From contig NC_007796.1 of assembly GCF_000013445.1 (NCBI RefSeq), forward strand, positions 124,001 through 188,000: 64,000 nt of DNA, read 5' to 3'. The notes beneath the pieces were generated by a model that saw nothing but the letters and a program-made list of their open reading frames with translations, did not search any database and had not been told where the DNA came from. The stretch comes from Methanospirillum hungatei JF-1 (lineage in GTDB: Archaea > Halobacteriota > Methanomicrobia > Methanomicrobiales > Methanospirillaceae). The position numbers and the translations under genes were made by a program. Within the stretch, counting starts at the first letter, position 1, and every line of letters starts with the position of its first letter. Shown in pieces: positions 1-9,030 of this stretch.

Positions 1-309
1 ATGGCATCGCTTGGGGAAGCAGGTGCGGCATTAACATCCGGGCAGGGTGCATCAATTGCCGGAGCAATGGGTGGAAGTATGTTTGTCTTTTCCAATTTTG
101 ATAAGGATGCTATCGGTTTTTATGTCATCATCATCATTACCATGCTCACGATCTCGAATGTGGTGGCCGGGAAGATTGTTTCGGGCGGGGATAATGCATT
201 AGTATATTTTTATTCAAGTCTTATCTGTTCTGTATCCGGGCTTCTTTACATAGTGGCTCCAATCATAACCGGAATATTCTTTATGATTCCCGTCTTTGAA
301 GGTGTATAA
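1..309 (+). CDS. arlJ: Archaellum assembly protein ArlJ/FlaJ, C-terminal end (partial at window edge)
   Basis: Polytopic membrane platform protein of the archaellum motor, related to type II secretion F/TadC proteins; it works with the ArlI ATPase. Only about the last 102 residues are present and the gene almost certainly begins upstream of base 1. Two long hydrophobic segments are visible (about residues 40-57 and 68-97), with a Gly/Ala-rich stretch before them as in the FlaJ C-terminal domain. It ends four bases before the next ORF and heads a same-strand run into cheF-cheY-cheB-cheA-cheD. Assignment rests on the hydrophobic pattern and the archaellum/chemotaxis context. Another T2SF-type membrane protein is the main alternative. 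Confidence 0.72.
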   Translation: MASLGEAGAALTSGQGASIAGAMGGSMFVFSNFDKDAIGFYVIIIITMLTISNVVAGKIVSGGDNALVYFYSSLICSVSGLLYIVAPIITGIFFMIPVFEGV

Positions 310-312
310 GCG

Positions 313-1410
313 ATGGTTGAACTCTCAGACTCTACCCGGCGGCTGGTCATATTTGTAGCAATAGTCCTTGGGGGTTCAGTTCTTCTTATCTTCGATATTC
401 CCGTCCTGTATCTGATGATGGGCGTCATTGGCATAGCCATCGTTCTGCTGGTCATTACCGGCACTATCATCCTGTCAGAATTAATTCAGGATTTGCGGTA
501 CTGGCTGAAAAGCAGGCCCAAAAAACCTAAAAAAGAGAAGCAGCCAAAAGAGAAAGGAAAAGAGAAGGCGAAAGGCGAAGGAATCTTTTCATCACTCTCC
601 GGTAAGATAAAGATACCATCTATCGCTCTCCCTGCAATAAAGCTCCCCGCACGGTCTGAAAAGTCCCGTGATGAGAAGAAAAAGGCCAAGGAAGAGAAGA
701 AAGGGAGAGAAAAGAAGGAAAAGTCTCAAATGCCTGAAAAAACGGCAGATAAAGAAGAGGAGATCGAAGAAGCGGGCGTGGCATCTGATAGTGTAAAATC
801 AGATGATACTACATTTGATGCCGACCTTCTGGAAGGTCTGGATCTTGATGACAGTCTTGACATCGATGCTGAACTTGACTCAGTAAATCCGGAGTTTGAC
901 AATATCCGGACTCCTTATGGAGAAGGGGAGGTCATGCCTGAGATCCCCTCCGATTCTGACGTGAAAAAGATGGATATCTCAACCCAGGATGAGGAAGAGG
1001 AGATTATCCTGGATGATGACCAGGGTCCTGACGAGATCGACGCTATCTACTCAAGTACCATAGACATAGGCTCTGACTCCGGCGGTGATGTGATCTCCAA
1101 TCTTGAAGGGGGAGATACGATCAGTTCTTCTGATCTTTCTACCTACAGTTCATCTGAAGATACTCCCTATATGTATGGTCAGGAGGATGACGACTCCGGC
1201 GGGGAAGAACAGTTTGAACTCAGTCAGATGAAGGGTGGGGGCGATGATGATCTTATCGCTTCACTGAAGGCTGATATCGAAGACCTGAAGAAGAAGGATG
1301 ATGATGTACTTCTGCGGGATTTGAAGGATGTTCATGTGACTGCTGAGGAACTTGCTGAAGAGCTTCAGGAGATCATGACTATCATCAACCGAAGAATAAA
1401 AAGAAGATAA
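313..1410 (+). CDS. Unknown membrane-anchored acidic protein between arlJ and cheF
   Basis: I do not recognise the family. The 365-residue protein starts with two closely spaced hydrophobic segments (about residues 10-27 and 30-56). A Lys/Glu-rich stretch follows (about 62-150, many KK/EK pairs), then a long Asp/Ser/Glu-rich probably disordered region (about 150-320). A C-terminal helix-forming segment (about 325-365) contains a VTAEELAEELQEIM-type sequence. The gene starts four bases after arlJ and lies 30 bases before cheF, so it is probably co-transcribed with both. A structural or scaffolding role at the archaellum base or chemosensory pole is possible, but that is inference from position only. 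Confidence 0.75.
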   Translation: MVELSDSTRRLVIFVAIVLGGSVLLIFDIPVLYLMMGVIGIAIVLLVITGTIILSELIQDLRYWLKSRPKKPKKEKQPKEKGKEKAKGEGIFSSLSGKIKIPSIALPAIKLPARSEKSRDEKKKAKEEKKGREKKEKSQMPEKTADKEEEIEEAGVASDSVKSDDTTFDADLLEGLDLDDSLDIDAELDSVNPEFDNIRTPYGEGEVMPEIPSDSDVKKMDISTQDEEEEIILDDDQGPDEIDAIYSSTIDIGSDSGGDVISNLEGGDTISSSDLSTYSSSEDTPYMYGQEDDDSGGEEQFELSQMKGGGDDDLIASLKADIEDLKKKDDDVLLRDLKDVHVTAEELAEELQEIMTIINRRIKRR

Positions 1411-1440
1411 ATACCACGAAAAGATATCTGAAAGGAGACT

Positions 1441-2262
1441 ATGGCAGAGGTTCCGGCAAAACTGGAAAAAGGCGGGTCATGGGTGACCTCACGAATCGAT
1501 ATCGGAAATGACGGTATCGTTCTCAAAGATCCATGGAATGTCACAGTCAGCTACCGGAGTATTGTTGATCTTCAGAAACGCGGACAGATGATCACGCTCC
1601 TCGTCACGATGCCGGACAAGACCGAGCGCCCGTACAAGATCGCATCGGTTGAAAAAGTCCTTACGATTCTTACCAAGAAGATCATCATGGCCTGTAATGC
1701 ATACAGGATCATGGCCCATTTCATGTCACCGGCTATCAGAGGTGGCGTTCTCGTAACTGATGCGAAATGGGAGAAGGGGGCTATTGCAGTTTTAAAGACC
1801 GGCATCTGGTTTGTAAGTCAGGATAAGCAGATTAGCGTGCCGTTAAAAGAGGTCGCAAGTCTTGAGCTGACAAAACGGGAATTACAAAAGAAGAAACTTG
1901 ATGTGATTAAGATCGACCACCTTGAGGGTGGCGAAGTTGTCACCAGTTTCATCCTCTGTCCGCTCTCAACTCTGCAGGTTTTATACAATTTCCTTCGTGA
2001 TGCAACCAAGGATATGGACATGAAAGGGTCTGAGCTGGATCAGCTTGATGCCCAGACTGCCCAGGTCGCCATGCTTATCTACAGCGGAATGGATACGAAA
2101 TCGATTGAAAACATGCTCAGCCTTCCGCCTGAAGAACTGAATGCAATATACGAGACTCTTTTAAAGTTAAAACTCGTGGATGTTGTAATGGTCAGAAAGG
2201 AAGTGCAACTGACTCCGAAGGGTGTCAGATACATCACCGACGCACTCAAGCCACCTTCGTAA
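1441..2262 (+). CDS. cheF: CheF, archaeal chemotaxis adaptor (DUF439)
   Basis: Archaeal-specific protein that links the bacterial-type Che signalling proteins (CheY, CheC, CheD) to the archaellum switch. The 273-residue product matches CheF in length and overall pattern: an N-terminal beta-rich domain, a repeated similar domain, and a C-terminal winged-helix-like segment (about residues 205-270, with EELNAIYETLLKLKLVDV and a GVRYITDAL end). It sits between the archaellum gene end and cheY, which is the usual CheF position in euryarchaeal che loci. A GGAG-type ribosome site (aaaggagact) lies directly before the ATG. Confidence 0.9.
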   Translation: MAEVPAKLEKGGSWVTSRIDIGNDGIVLKDPWNVTVSYRSIVDLQKRGQMITLLVTMPDKTERPYKIASVEKVLTILTKKIIMACNAYRIMAHFMSPAIRGGVLVTDAKWEKGAIAVLKTGIWFVSQDKQISVPLKEVASLELTKRELQKKKLDVIKIDHLEGGEVVTSFILCPLSTLQVLYNFLRDATKDMDMKGSELDQLDAQTAQVAMLIYSGMDTKSIENMLSLPPEELNAIYETLLKLKLVDVVMVRKEVQLTPKGVRYITDALKPPS

Positions 2263-2328
2263 GACCAGATATTCCACAATCCTTTTACCAATTAATATCG
2301 TTTAATTCATAGGAGGAACCGTTCACCC

Positions 2329-2691
2329 ATGGGACGAATCCTGATTGTCGATGATACATTGTTTATGCGGACCTTGCTCAAGAACATACTCAGCTCCGGG
2401 GGACACGAGATCGTCGGGGAAGCTGAAGATGGTGATATCGGCGTTACCAAATACCGAGAATTGAAACCTGACCTTGTTACGATGGATGTGGTCATGCCAA
2501 AGATGAATGGCATTGAGGCATTAAAAGCCATCAAAGCACTTGACGCCAATGCAAAAGTGATCATGTGCACGGCGGTTGGTCAGGAACAGATGGTGAAACT
2601 TGCAATTAAAAGCGGAGCGAGAGGTTATATTGTAAAGCCGTTCCAGGCTCCAAAGGTTCTGGAAGAAATTGGAAATGTCCTTGGTGCTTAA
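2329..2691 (+). CDS. cheY: CheY chemotaxis response regulator
   Basis: Single receiver domain of 120 residues. Canonical residues are present: acidic pair D8-D9 in ILIVDDT, phosphoacceptor D53 in VTMDVVMPKMNG, the conserved Thr/Ala region CTAVG, and the switch Lys in YIVKPF. It would carry the signal from CheA to the archaellum motor through CheF. An aggagg ribosome site precedes the ATG by about 10 bases, and cheB starts four bases after the stop. Confidence 0.95.
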   Translation: MGRILIVDDTLFMRTLLKNILSSGGHEIVGEAEDGDIGVTKYRELKPDLVTMDVVMPKMNGIEALKAIKALDANAKVIMCTAVGQEQMVKLAIKSGARGYIVKPFQAPKVLEEIGNVLGA

Positions 2692-2694
2692 CAC

Positions 2695-3723
2695 ATGATC
2701 AGGGTTCTCGTCATCGACGATTCACTCTTTATCAGGACTGTAGTACAGGACATGCTTTCCGATGATCCGGATATTCAGATTGTTGGTGTCGCATCTGATG
2801 GTCTTGAAGCGCTGGATAAGATCAGGGAACTGAAACCAGATCTTATCACCCTGGACATAGAGATGCCGAGGCTTGACGGATTGTCAATGCTTGAGAGGAA
2901 AAAGGAGATTGACAGGTTTCCTAAAACCTTGGTTTTAAGCTCTTTGACTTCTGAAGGGGCAGAGATGACAAAGCGGGCTATTGCTCTTGGTGCTGATGAC
3001 TTTATGCTGAAACCAAGAGGAATTAAGAATATCCGTGAGATTGGTGGAGAGTTAAAGCATAAAATAAAAAATATCTGTACGATCGCCTACATTACGGCAA
3101 AACCTGTACTAAAGGATAGTAATGCCAGGAATGTTGTGCTTATCGGTTCATCAGCCGGAGGACCACCGATGCTTGATACAATCGTGTCAAAACTACCCTC
3201 AGATCTGAATGCAGCGGTGATTATCACTCAGCACATGCCCAAAGGCGGATTTACTGCAGCACTTGCGGCGCGTCTGAACAGAATCTCACCATTGCAGATT
3301 CGGGAAACGGAGAACGGGGATGTTTTAAAAAACGGTACCGTTCTCGTCTCCAGAGCAGGATTTCATACCATTATTTCGTCTGTCCTTGACAAAGGTGGCA
3401 GTCAGAGTGGCAAAATTATCCTGACAGACTCTCCACCGGTTCATAATGTAAAACCCGCGGTAGATAAGACGTTCATCTCTGCAGCGCAGGTGTTTGGCAA
3501 TCACTGTGTCACCGCAATTTTATCCGGGATGGGAAATGATGGTGGCGAAGGTACCGAGGCGATAAAAAAGGCAGGCGGAGTCACGATAGTATGCAGGGAA
3601 GAGGACTGTCTTGTCTACGGGATGGCGCGTTCAGCATTATCCCGGAACTGTGTGGATCATGTGCTCTCTTTGCAGGCAATTCCTGAAAAGATCGTTGAAA
3701 CTATCAGGGCAATGAACGGGTGA
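2695..3723 (+). CDS. cheB: CheB, receiver-methylesterase
   Basis: Protein-glutamate methylesterase that demethylates (and may deamidate) chemoreceptors. The N-terminal receiver domain (residues 1-120) has LVIDDS and phosphoacceptor D54 in ITLDIEMPRLDG. The C-terminal CheB_methylest domain (about 145-340) shows the catalytic Ser in IGSSAGGPP, the His in ITQHMPKGG and the Asp in LSGMGNDGGEG. Length of 342 residues is normal. It is packed between cheY and cheA with three to four base gaps, consistent with one operon. Confidence 0.96.
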   Translation: MIRVLVIDDSLFIRTVVQDMLSDDPDIQIVGVASDGLEALDKIRELKPDLITLDIEMPRLDGLSMLERKKEIDRFPKTLVLSSLTSEGAEMTKRAIALGADDFMLKPRGIKNIREIGGELKHKIKNICTIAYITAKPVLKDSNARNVVLIGSSAGGPPMLDTIVSKLPSDLNAAVIITQHMPKGGFTAALAARLNRISPLQIRETENGDVLKNGTVLVSRAGFHTIISSVLDKGGSQSGKIILTDSPPVHNVKPAVDKTFISAAQVFGNHCVTAILSGMGNDGGEGTEAIKKAGGVTIVCREEDCLVYGMARSALSRNCVDHVLSLQAIPEKIVETIRAMNG

Positions 3724-3726
3724 ATT

Positions 3727-6700
3727 ATGTCTGATCTGGATGCATACCGGAGTCTCTATGTTGCAGAATCGCGGGAAAACCTTGAGGGTATTGTCAGCAA
3801 TCTTCTAGTTCTGGAAAAGGGTACAGATTCTCATGCGATAGATGAGATCTTCCGGTCTGCTCATTCACTCAAGGGCATGTCTGCATCCATGGGATTTTCA
3901 CACATGGAAGAGATCTGTCATGCTCTTGAGGATGTCTTCTCACAGATCAGGAGTGGCCGACTTGAGGTAACCCAGTCACTGGTTGATGATCTCCTCGGTG
4001 GTGCAGATGATATCGAACTGATGATTGATGAGATCGAGGCTGGTGGTGATGGACAGCTGGATCATAAGGACCAGCGGGTAAAAAGTCTGAAACGCTGGCT
4101 GTCAGCGGATGAAGAGAAGGAGGTGGTAAAACCTGCACCAAAGACCCCTGCACCTATAGAACCTCCCTCATCTGATACAGCTGGTGATATGTATGAAGGT
4201 CCTGCATATGATCAGGATTACGGGTCAGGTTGTCTGACATACACAATAACGTTCTCACTTGCTGACAATGTAGATAACAAAAACCTTCGTGGGATGCTGA
4301 TACTTCAGAATCTGGAAAGTATCGGCGAGATTGTTACCTGTTCTCCTGAACGGACTATCGTTGAGGATGATGAGAATTTCACCGGGAACGTCACCCTGGA
4401 ATTTCGGACAAATGCCGGAAAGAGTGCAATAGAAACCATTCTCGGTGTATCGGATATTAAAACCCGGACGATCTCTGAGCCTGCCATACCCGCTGAAGTA
4501 TCTGGTGTTCCCCAGGCGAAAGATGAACCTGCCATTCCTCTAACAAAGGGTCCTTCAGACACCGGTTTCAGGTATGAAATCCACGTGGAGATTTCGTCTT
4601 CGGTTGATTCACGTAATCTTCGTTCAATGCTGCTCCTTCAGAACCTTGAGGGGCTCGGAACCATTTTACATCTCTCTCCAAAGCGTGAGATCATCGAGGA
4701 TAGCGATACATACAACGGGGTTATGGATATTCTCCTCAGTACAGTCGAGCCACAGGAGAAGATCCATGCCCTGCTCAAGGGTTCAGATATCAAAAATTAT
4801 TCTGTCAGGGTAGAAGTACCCGAGATTTCAAAAGAACCCGGCGCTGCCTTGGAGGGTTCAGATAGTACCTCTTTTGCCGGAATCCGAGCATCATCAGCAG
4901 ATAAGGCAGAGAAAAAACGGGAAGTTAAAAATATCCGGGTTGATATTGACCGGCTTGACCATATGATGAACCTGGTTGAGGATCTGGTCATCAATCGTGG
5001 CCGCCTTGAGCAGATCGCCCAGCAATATAAGATTAAAGAACTCGATGAAACCCTCAACATGGTCGGCAGATCGGTATCTGATCTGCAGGTCATGATGATG
5101 GACATCCGGATGATTCCGCTGAATCATATCTTTAACCGGTTTCCACGAACGGTCCGTGACATTGCTGCCAAAGAAGGAAAAGAAGTTGACTTCGTGGTCG
5201 AGGGTGGTGACACGGAACTTGACCGGTCGGTTATGGACGGTCTGAATGATCCGCTTTTACATCTTATCAGAAACGCTCTTGATCACGGCATTGAACCACC
5301 GGATGTCAGGATAGCAAACGGGAAAAACCCGAAAGGCAGGCTGACCCTCTCCGCATCCAGGGACAAGGATAATGTCATTATTGTCATTGAAGATGACGGT
5401 GGCGGTGTCAACGTTGAGAAGATTAAAAAGAAGGCTATTGAACGGGGTCTTATCACCGAAGAGATTGCAGCATCAATGAGTGATCAGGATGCATATGATC
5501 TCCTCTTCCAGCCCGGGTTTTCAACGGCAGATAAGATCACTGATATCAGCGGCCGGGGGGTAGGCCTCGATGTCGTGAAGACCACAATTGCCTCATTACA
5601 GGGCACAATAAAACTTGAGTCTGTTCCTGGTCAGGGGAGCAGATTTGAGCTGGTCCTGCCTCCGACGATGGCAATTGTGATGGTAATGATGATCCGGATC
5701 AATGGGAAGCGGTGTGCCATCCCGATTACCAACGTTGCTGAGGTTGCAAGCCTTGCTGCATTCCCTATCCAGAACATCGGCAATGGAGAAGGTCTGCTGA
5801 TGCGGGATGAGATCATTGTTCTTTACCGGCTTGATGATATGTTAGGCCGATCCAAGTCAGAAGAGGTCATCGTCGTTCTTCAGAATGGGAACCGGAAGGG
5901 TGCCATCATCGCAGATCTCATTGAAGGGCAGCAGGAGGTGGTTATAAAACCACTTTCGAAGTTTGTCGGAGCATGTGAGGGTGTCAGTGGTGTTACGATT
6001 CCAGGTGACGGGGAAGTAGTGCCGGTTCTTGATGTGAAGGCAATTCTTCGGGAAGGAGGACAGAAATCCGGACGAAAATCAGGCGGAAGGAGGGTGAAAA
6101 AGATGATAAAAAATGTGATAGCAGACGGAGATCTGGCTATTAGTGAACAACAGGCCGATGAACTGAGGGAACTTGGAAATATTGGCGCAGCTCATGCTGC
6201 AACAACCCTGTCTACAATTCTGAGTACGATGATACAGATCCGGGTGCCTGAGATCATCCTGGTCAATCTTGCGAATCTGCGCAATTATCTTGATGATGTC
6301 ATGGCCGCCATGACGGTCTTTCAGATACAGGGCCAGATCAAAGGTGAAGGGTATCTTATACTGCACATTCCTGAGGATTCGATCATCAGGCTTACCAATA
6401 TCATGATTGGGACGACTGAGCTGAACCGGGAGATTGATGACATGGACCGGAGTGCCATCAATGAGATCGGGAATATTATGACCTCATCGTTCCTTGATGC
6501 ATGTGCCACTTTGCTGAATATCATCATGATCCCCTCCCCTCCCTCTATGGTCATTGATATGCCTCATGCTGCGCTTGAATCCATTATTGCTACCCAAGAG
6601 ATTAAGGAGAATGTTGATGAAGTGGTGTTGTTCAGGACTGAACTGACCTGTGCAACCCATGAGATTAAAGCAAATATAATCCTCCTTCCAAGCAGATCCC

Positions 6701-6759
6701 TGCTTGCAGAAATTTTTGCCAGAATGGAGAATGTCATAGCGGTAGCAAAATCAGGCTGA
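3727..6759 (+). CDS. cheA: CheA histidine kinase with duplicated middle domain and fused C-terminal CheC phosphatase
   Basis: Central kinase of the chemosensory array. Domains: Hpt/P1 (1-105) with phosphorylatable H46 in RSAHSLKG; two similar P2-like domains (about 169-250 and 281-362) sharing an NLRxMLxLQNLE core; P3 dimerisation (about 401-470); P4 ATPase (about 475-645) with HLIRNALDHGIE, EDDGGGV and ISGRGVGLDVVK; P5 CheW-like domain (about 648-775). After a basic linker (about 778-797) a complete CheC domain follows (801-1007), with both active-site pairs: E815/N818 in ELGNIGAAHA and E913/N916 in NEIGNIM. At 1010 residues it is far longer than a usual CheA (650-750). The reading frame is uninterrupted and the gene is tightly coupled to cheB and cheD. 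Confidence 0.95.
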   Translation: MSDLDAYRSLYVAESRENLEGIVSNLLVLEKGTDSHAIDEIFRSAHSLKGMSASMGFSHMEEICHALEDVFSQIRSGRLEVTQSLVDDLLGGADDIELMIDEIEAGGDGQLDHKDQRVKSLKRWLSADEEKEVVKPAPKTPAPIEPPSSDTAGDMYEGPAYDQDYGSGCLTYTITFSLADNVDNKNLRGMLILQNLESIGEIVTCSPERTIVEDDENFTGNVTLEFRTNAGKSAIETILGVSDIKTRTISEPAIPAEVSGVPQAKDEPAIPLTKGPSDTGFRYEIHVEISSSVDSRNLRSMLLLQNLEGLGTILHLSPKREIIEDSDTYNGVMDILLSTVEPQEKIHALLKGSDIKNYSVRVEVPEISKEPGAALEGSDSTSFAGIRASSADKAEKKREVKNIRVDIDRLDHMMNLVEDLVINRGRLEQIAQQYKIKELDETLNMVGRSVSDLQVMMMDIRMIPLNHIFNRFPRTVRDIAAKEGKEVDFVVEGGDTELDRSVMDGLNDPLLHLIRNALDHGIEPPDVRIANGKNPKGRLTLSASRDKDNVIIVIEDDGGGVNVEKIKKKAIERGLITEEIAASMSDQDAYDLLFQPGFSTADKITDISGRGVGLDVVKTTIASLQGTIKLESVPGQGSRFELVLPPTMAIVMVMMIRINGKRCAIPITNVAEVASLAAFPIQNIGNGEGLLMRDEIIVLYRLDDMLGRSKSEEVIVVLQNGNRKGAIIADLIEGQQEVVIKPLSKFVGACEGVSGVTIPGDGEVVPVLDVKAILREGGQKSGRKSGGRRVKKMIKNVIADGDLAISEQQADELRELGNIGAAHAATTLSTILSTMIQIRVPEIILVNLANLRNYLDDVMAAMTVFQIQGQIKGEGYLILHIPEDSIIRLTNIMIGTTELNREIDDMDRSAINEIGNIMTSSFLDACATLLNIIMIPSPPSMVIDMPHAALESIIATQEIKENVDEVVLFRTELTCATHEIKANIILLPSRSLLAEIFARMENVIAVAKSG

Positions 6760-6764
6760 ATTGA

Positions 6765-7265
6765 ATGAGCGAGACAATTACCGGCAGTGACCAGCGTGAG
6801 GTCATCATCATCGGTATTGGTGAATGGAGTACAGGGGATACTGTCATGACATCCATAGGTCTTGGTTCCTGCATCGGTCTTGTAATCCATGATGAAACAC
6901 GAAAGATCGGTGGTCTTGCCCATGTCATGCTTCCAAAATCAAGCGGGAAACCAAATGAAAGGGCGGGAAAATACGCTGATACCGCGGTTGAAGTTCTGAT
7001 TAAGGAACTTACGCAAAAAGGAAGCAAGGTAAGCAACCTGAAGGCAAAACTTGCCGGTGGCGCCTCCATGTTTCAGAACTTTTCAGGAAACCTGAATATC
7101 GGTGAGCGGAATGCTGAAGCACTCAAGGCCATCTTAAAAGAATTATCCATCCCAATTGTCCGGGAAGACCTGGGCGGGACCATTGGAAGGACAGTAACCT
7201 ATTATCCAAAAGAAAACGGCCGGTTAGTCATCAGGCAGGCTGACGGAACAACAAGAGAAATTTAA
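6765..7265 (+). CDS. cheD: CheD, receptor glutamine deamidase / CheC partner
   Basis: Deamidates receptor glutamines and, as known for Bacillus and Thermotoga, binds CheC and stimulates it. The 166-residue protein shows the family signature: catalytic Cys in [12 protein letters not shown], His in [11 protein letters not shown], and a later [11 protein letters not shown] motif. It starts five bases after the cheA-cheC stop. The neighbouring CheC domain, which is fused to CheA, is therefore the obvious partner. A T-run directly after the stop and the convergent TPR-CheC gene mark the operon end. Confidence 0.95.
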
Positions 7266-7275
7266 ATTTTTTTAC
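7263..7275 (+). terminator. T-run terminator after cheD
   Basis: The cheD stop is followed at once by a run of T (aaatttttttac). Archaeal transcription commonly ends at such T-runs without a required hairpin. It lies between two convergent genes. Confidence 0.45.
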
Positions 7276-8921
7276 ATCCCTGCCGCTGAATCTTCGATTA
7301 TCTTTTCAAGCATCTTAACGATATCAAGCAAGACCGGCGGGTTTGGCAGCATAAATATGTTCAGACTGAGCTCATGTTCATCACATATCAGTTCAGTCTT
7401 GAAAAAGACAACATTATCATAGAGAATATTGCTTTCTTTAATCACAAGATCAAAGACATTTTTCGGGAGATCAAAAATTGTCCTGGGTGGTGAGGGAAGC
7501 ATAATAATTCCCAGTAATTCTGCAGTGCCATCAAGAAAGGCCGATACCATGATGTTCCCTATCTCATTGATGGCACTCTCATCCATCTCATTAAGCGGCC
7601 GGTCAGGTTCAATGGGCAGTCCAAGCATGATACTGGTCATCTGAATGACTGACTCCTGTGGGACATGGAGGATGACATACCCGGCTTTTGCCATCTGACC
7701 TTCCATGGTAAAGACGACCATGGCAGAAAGGCCCTGTTCAATCTGCTCATTAATGGCATGAAGGTCTACGATACTTATCTCCGGAACATTCAGCATTATG
7801 GGGGTGTTCAGCATCGTGGAGAGCGTGGTTGCTGCATGAGAAGCACCAATATTCCCTAGTTCCCTGAGCGCATCTTTTTGATTATCATTCAGATCTACCC
7901 GGAAATCTTTGATTGATTTATCTTTCATAGTATTGGTTAGCGGTGCTGCCCCAGTCCGGGGAATTTGTTCCTCAGCCGGGTTCTGTTCAGTATCAGCGGT
8001 TCCATCTTCAGGGATCTCATCCTTGTATTGCATGAGGATGCTCATGACCGGATCATCAGCAGATATTCCGGGTTCCGGTACCGGCTTTGATGGTTTTTTC
8101 TCTGGTTCGCTGCTCTCTTCTGATGAAGGTTCCTGGTCAGAAGAGTACTGGGCGAGGATGGACATAACAATATCTGCTTCAGTCTGGGGTTTTTGAGGTT
8201 CAGATGGTTTTACCCCCGGAGTCTTTTCCTCTGGTACGGGTGATTCTTCATATAACTCATCATCAGTCAGTGCATGTGCAGTTCTTACCGGTTCAGAAGG
8301 AGTTTTATCAGATGGGGATGCGGTTTCCCGTTTAGGCTGGCCTTCAAAGGACTGGCATCGCTCCAGATGCTCTTTTGCCACCGGATCAGCCGCATAAATT
8401 CCGAGGGCCTCTTCAAATGCTCTGCACGCAAGAGAGTATTCTCCCAGTTCCTCGTATGAAAGACCAATTTTAATAAACGGTTCAATAAAATCCGGGTGAA
8501 TGGCGCTGGCGGATTCAAAATACTGGATCGCCGCATAGTAGTTTTTCTGGTCCATGAGGAGATTCCCCCATTGCATGTACCTGATATAAATCTCCTCTTC
8601 AGGCCTGGACCGGTATTTCGGACGGTATTGATCGGTTTTCACTCCGGGACGCATCAGGAGTGTGAGGTTTTTGCGTGCGACCGGGTTCTCTGGGTCAATA
8701 TCAAGTGCTGTCGTGAAACACTTTCTCGCATGGGAAAACCTTCCCATTTTTACATAGGTATACCCGAGATTTATTATCGCAGCAACATTATCCGGGTCCT
8801 GTGTGAAGGCTTTCCTGAATAAAAATGATGCCTGATCATAGTCCTTCCTTTCAAGGGCTGATTCACCCATACGGAGTAGATTTCTGACCTCCCGGCGTAA
8901 TGCGGCATCCATAGCAATCAA
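7272..8921 (-). CDS. TPR-CheC fusion protein
   Basis: The 549-residue product combines tetratricopeptide repeats with a CheC phosphatase domain. TPR units occupy about residues 15-190 (for example AAIINLGYTYVKMGRFSHA). A Pro/Glu/Ser-rich linker (190-335) holds two copies of a D-x-V-M-S-I-L-x-Q-Y motif (about 249-259 and 290-299). The CheC domain (341-549) has both active-site pairs: E354/N357 in RELGNIGASHA and E453/N456 in NEIGNIMVS. It is close in sequence to the CheC domain fused to CheA, so the two probably arose by duplication. It is encoded opposite the che operon and ends seven bases from cheD. A start at 8912 (MDAALRRE) is also possible. Its role is probably CheY-P dephosphorylation at a TPR-bound site (inference). 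Confidence 0.93.
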   Translation of the reverse strand: MIAMDAALRREVRNLLRMGESALERKDYDQASFLFRKAFTQDPDNVAAIINLGYTYVKMGRFSHARKCFTTALDIDPENPVARKNLTLLMRPGVKTDQYRPKYRSRPEEEIYIRYMQWGNLLMDQKNYYAAIQYFESASAIHPDFIEPFIKIGLSYEELGEYSLACRAFEEALGIYAADPVAKEHLERCQSFEGQPKRETASPSDKTPSEPVRTAHALTDDELYEESPVPEEKTPGVKPSEPQKPQTEADIVMSILAQYSSDQEPSSEESSEPEKKPSKPVPEPGISADDPVMSILMQYKDEIPEDGTADTEQNPAEEQIPRTGAAPLTNTMKDKSIKDFRVDLNDNQKDALRELGNIGASHAATTLSTMLNTPIMLNVPEISIVDLHAINEQIEQGLSAMVVFTMEGQMAKAGYVILHVPQESVIQMTSIMLGLPIEPDRPLNEMDESAINEIGNIMVSAFLDGTAELLGIIMLPSPPRTIFDLPKNVFDLVIKESNILYDNVVFFKTELICDEHELSLNIFMLPNPPVLLDIVKMLEKIIEDSAAGM

Positions 8922-8984
8922 TGAGTATGTGAAAATTCCCCGGAAAAATTACCGGGTATACAGGCTGATAGTAGAATTATTCTG

Positions 8985-9001
8985 TGTATAGATTATATAC
9001 A
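8985..9001 (-). promoter_or_regulatory. Palindromic TATA element upstream of TPR-CheC
   Basis: TGTATA-gatta-TATACA is a perfect 6+5+6 inverted repeat that also provides a TATA-like box, 64-80 bases before the TPR-CheC start. It could be the promoter itself or a promoter overlapped by a dimeric regulator site. Confidence 0.45.
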
Positions 9002-9030
9002 TTGCTCAATGGTCCTTTCCAATGCAGCAT

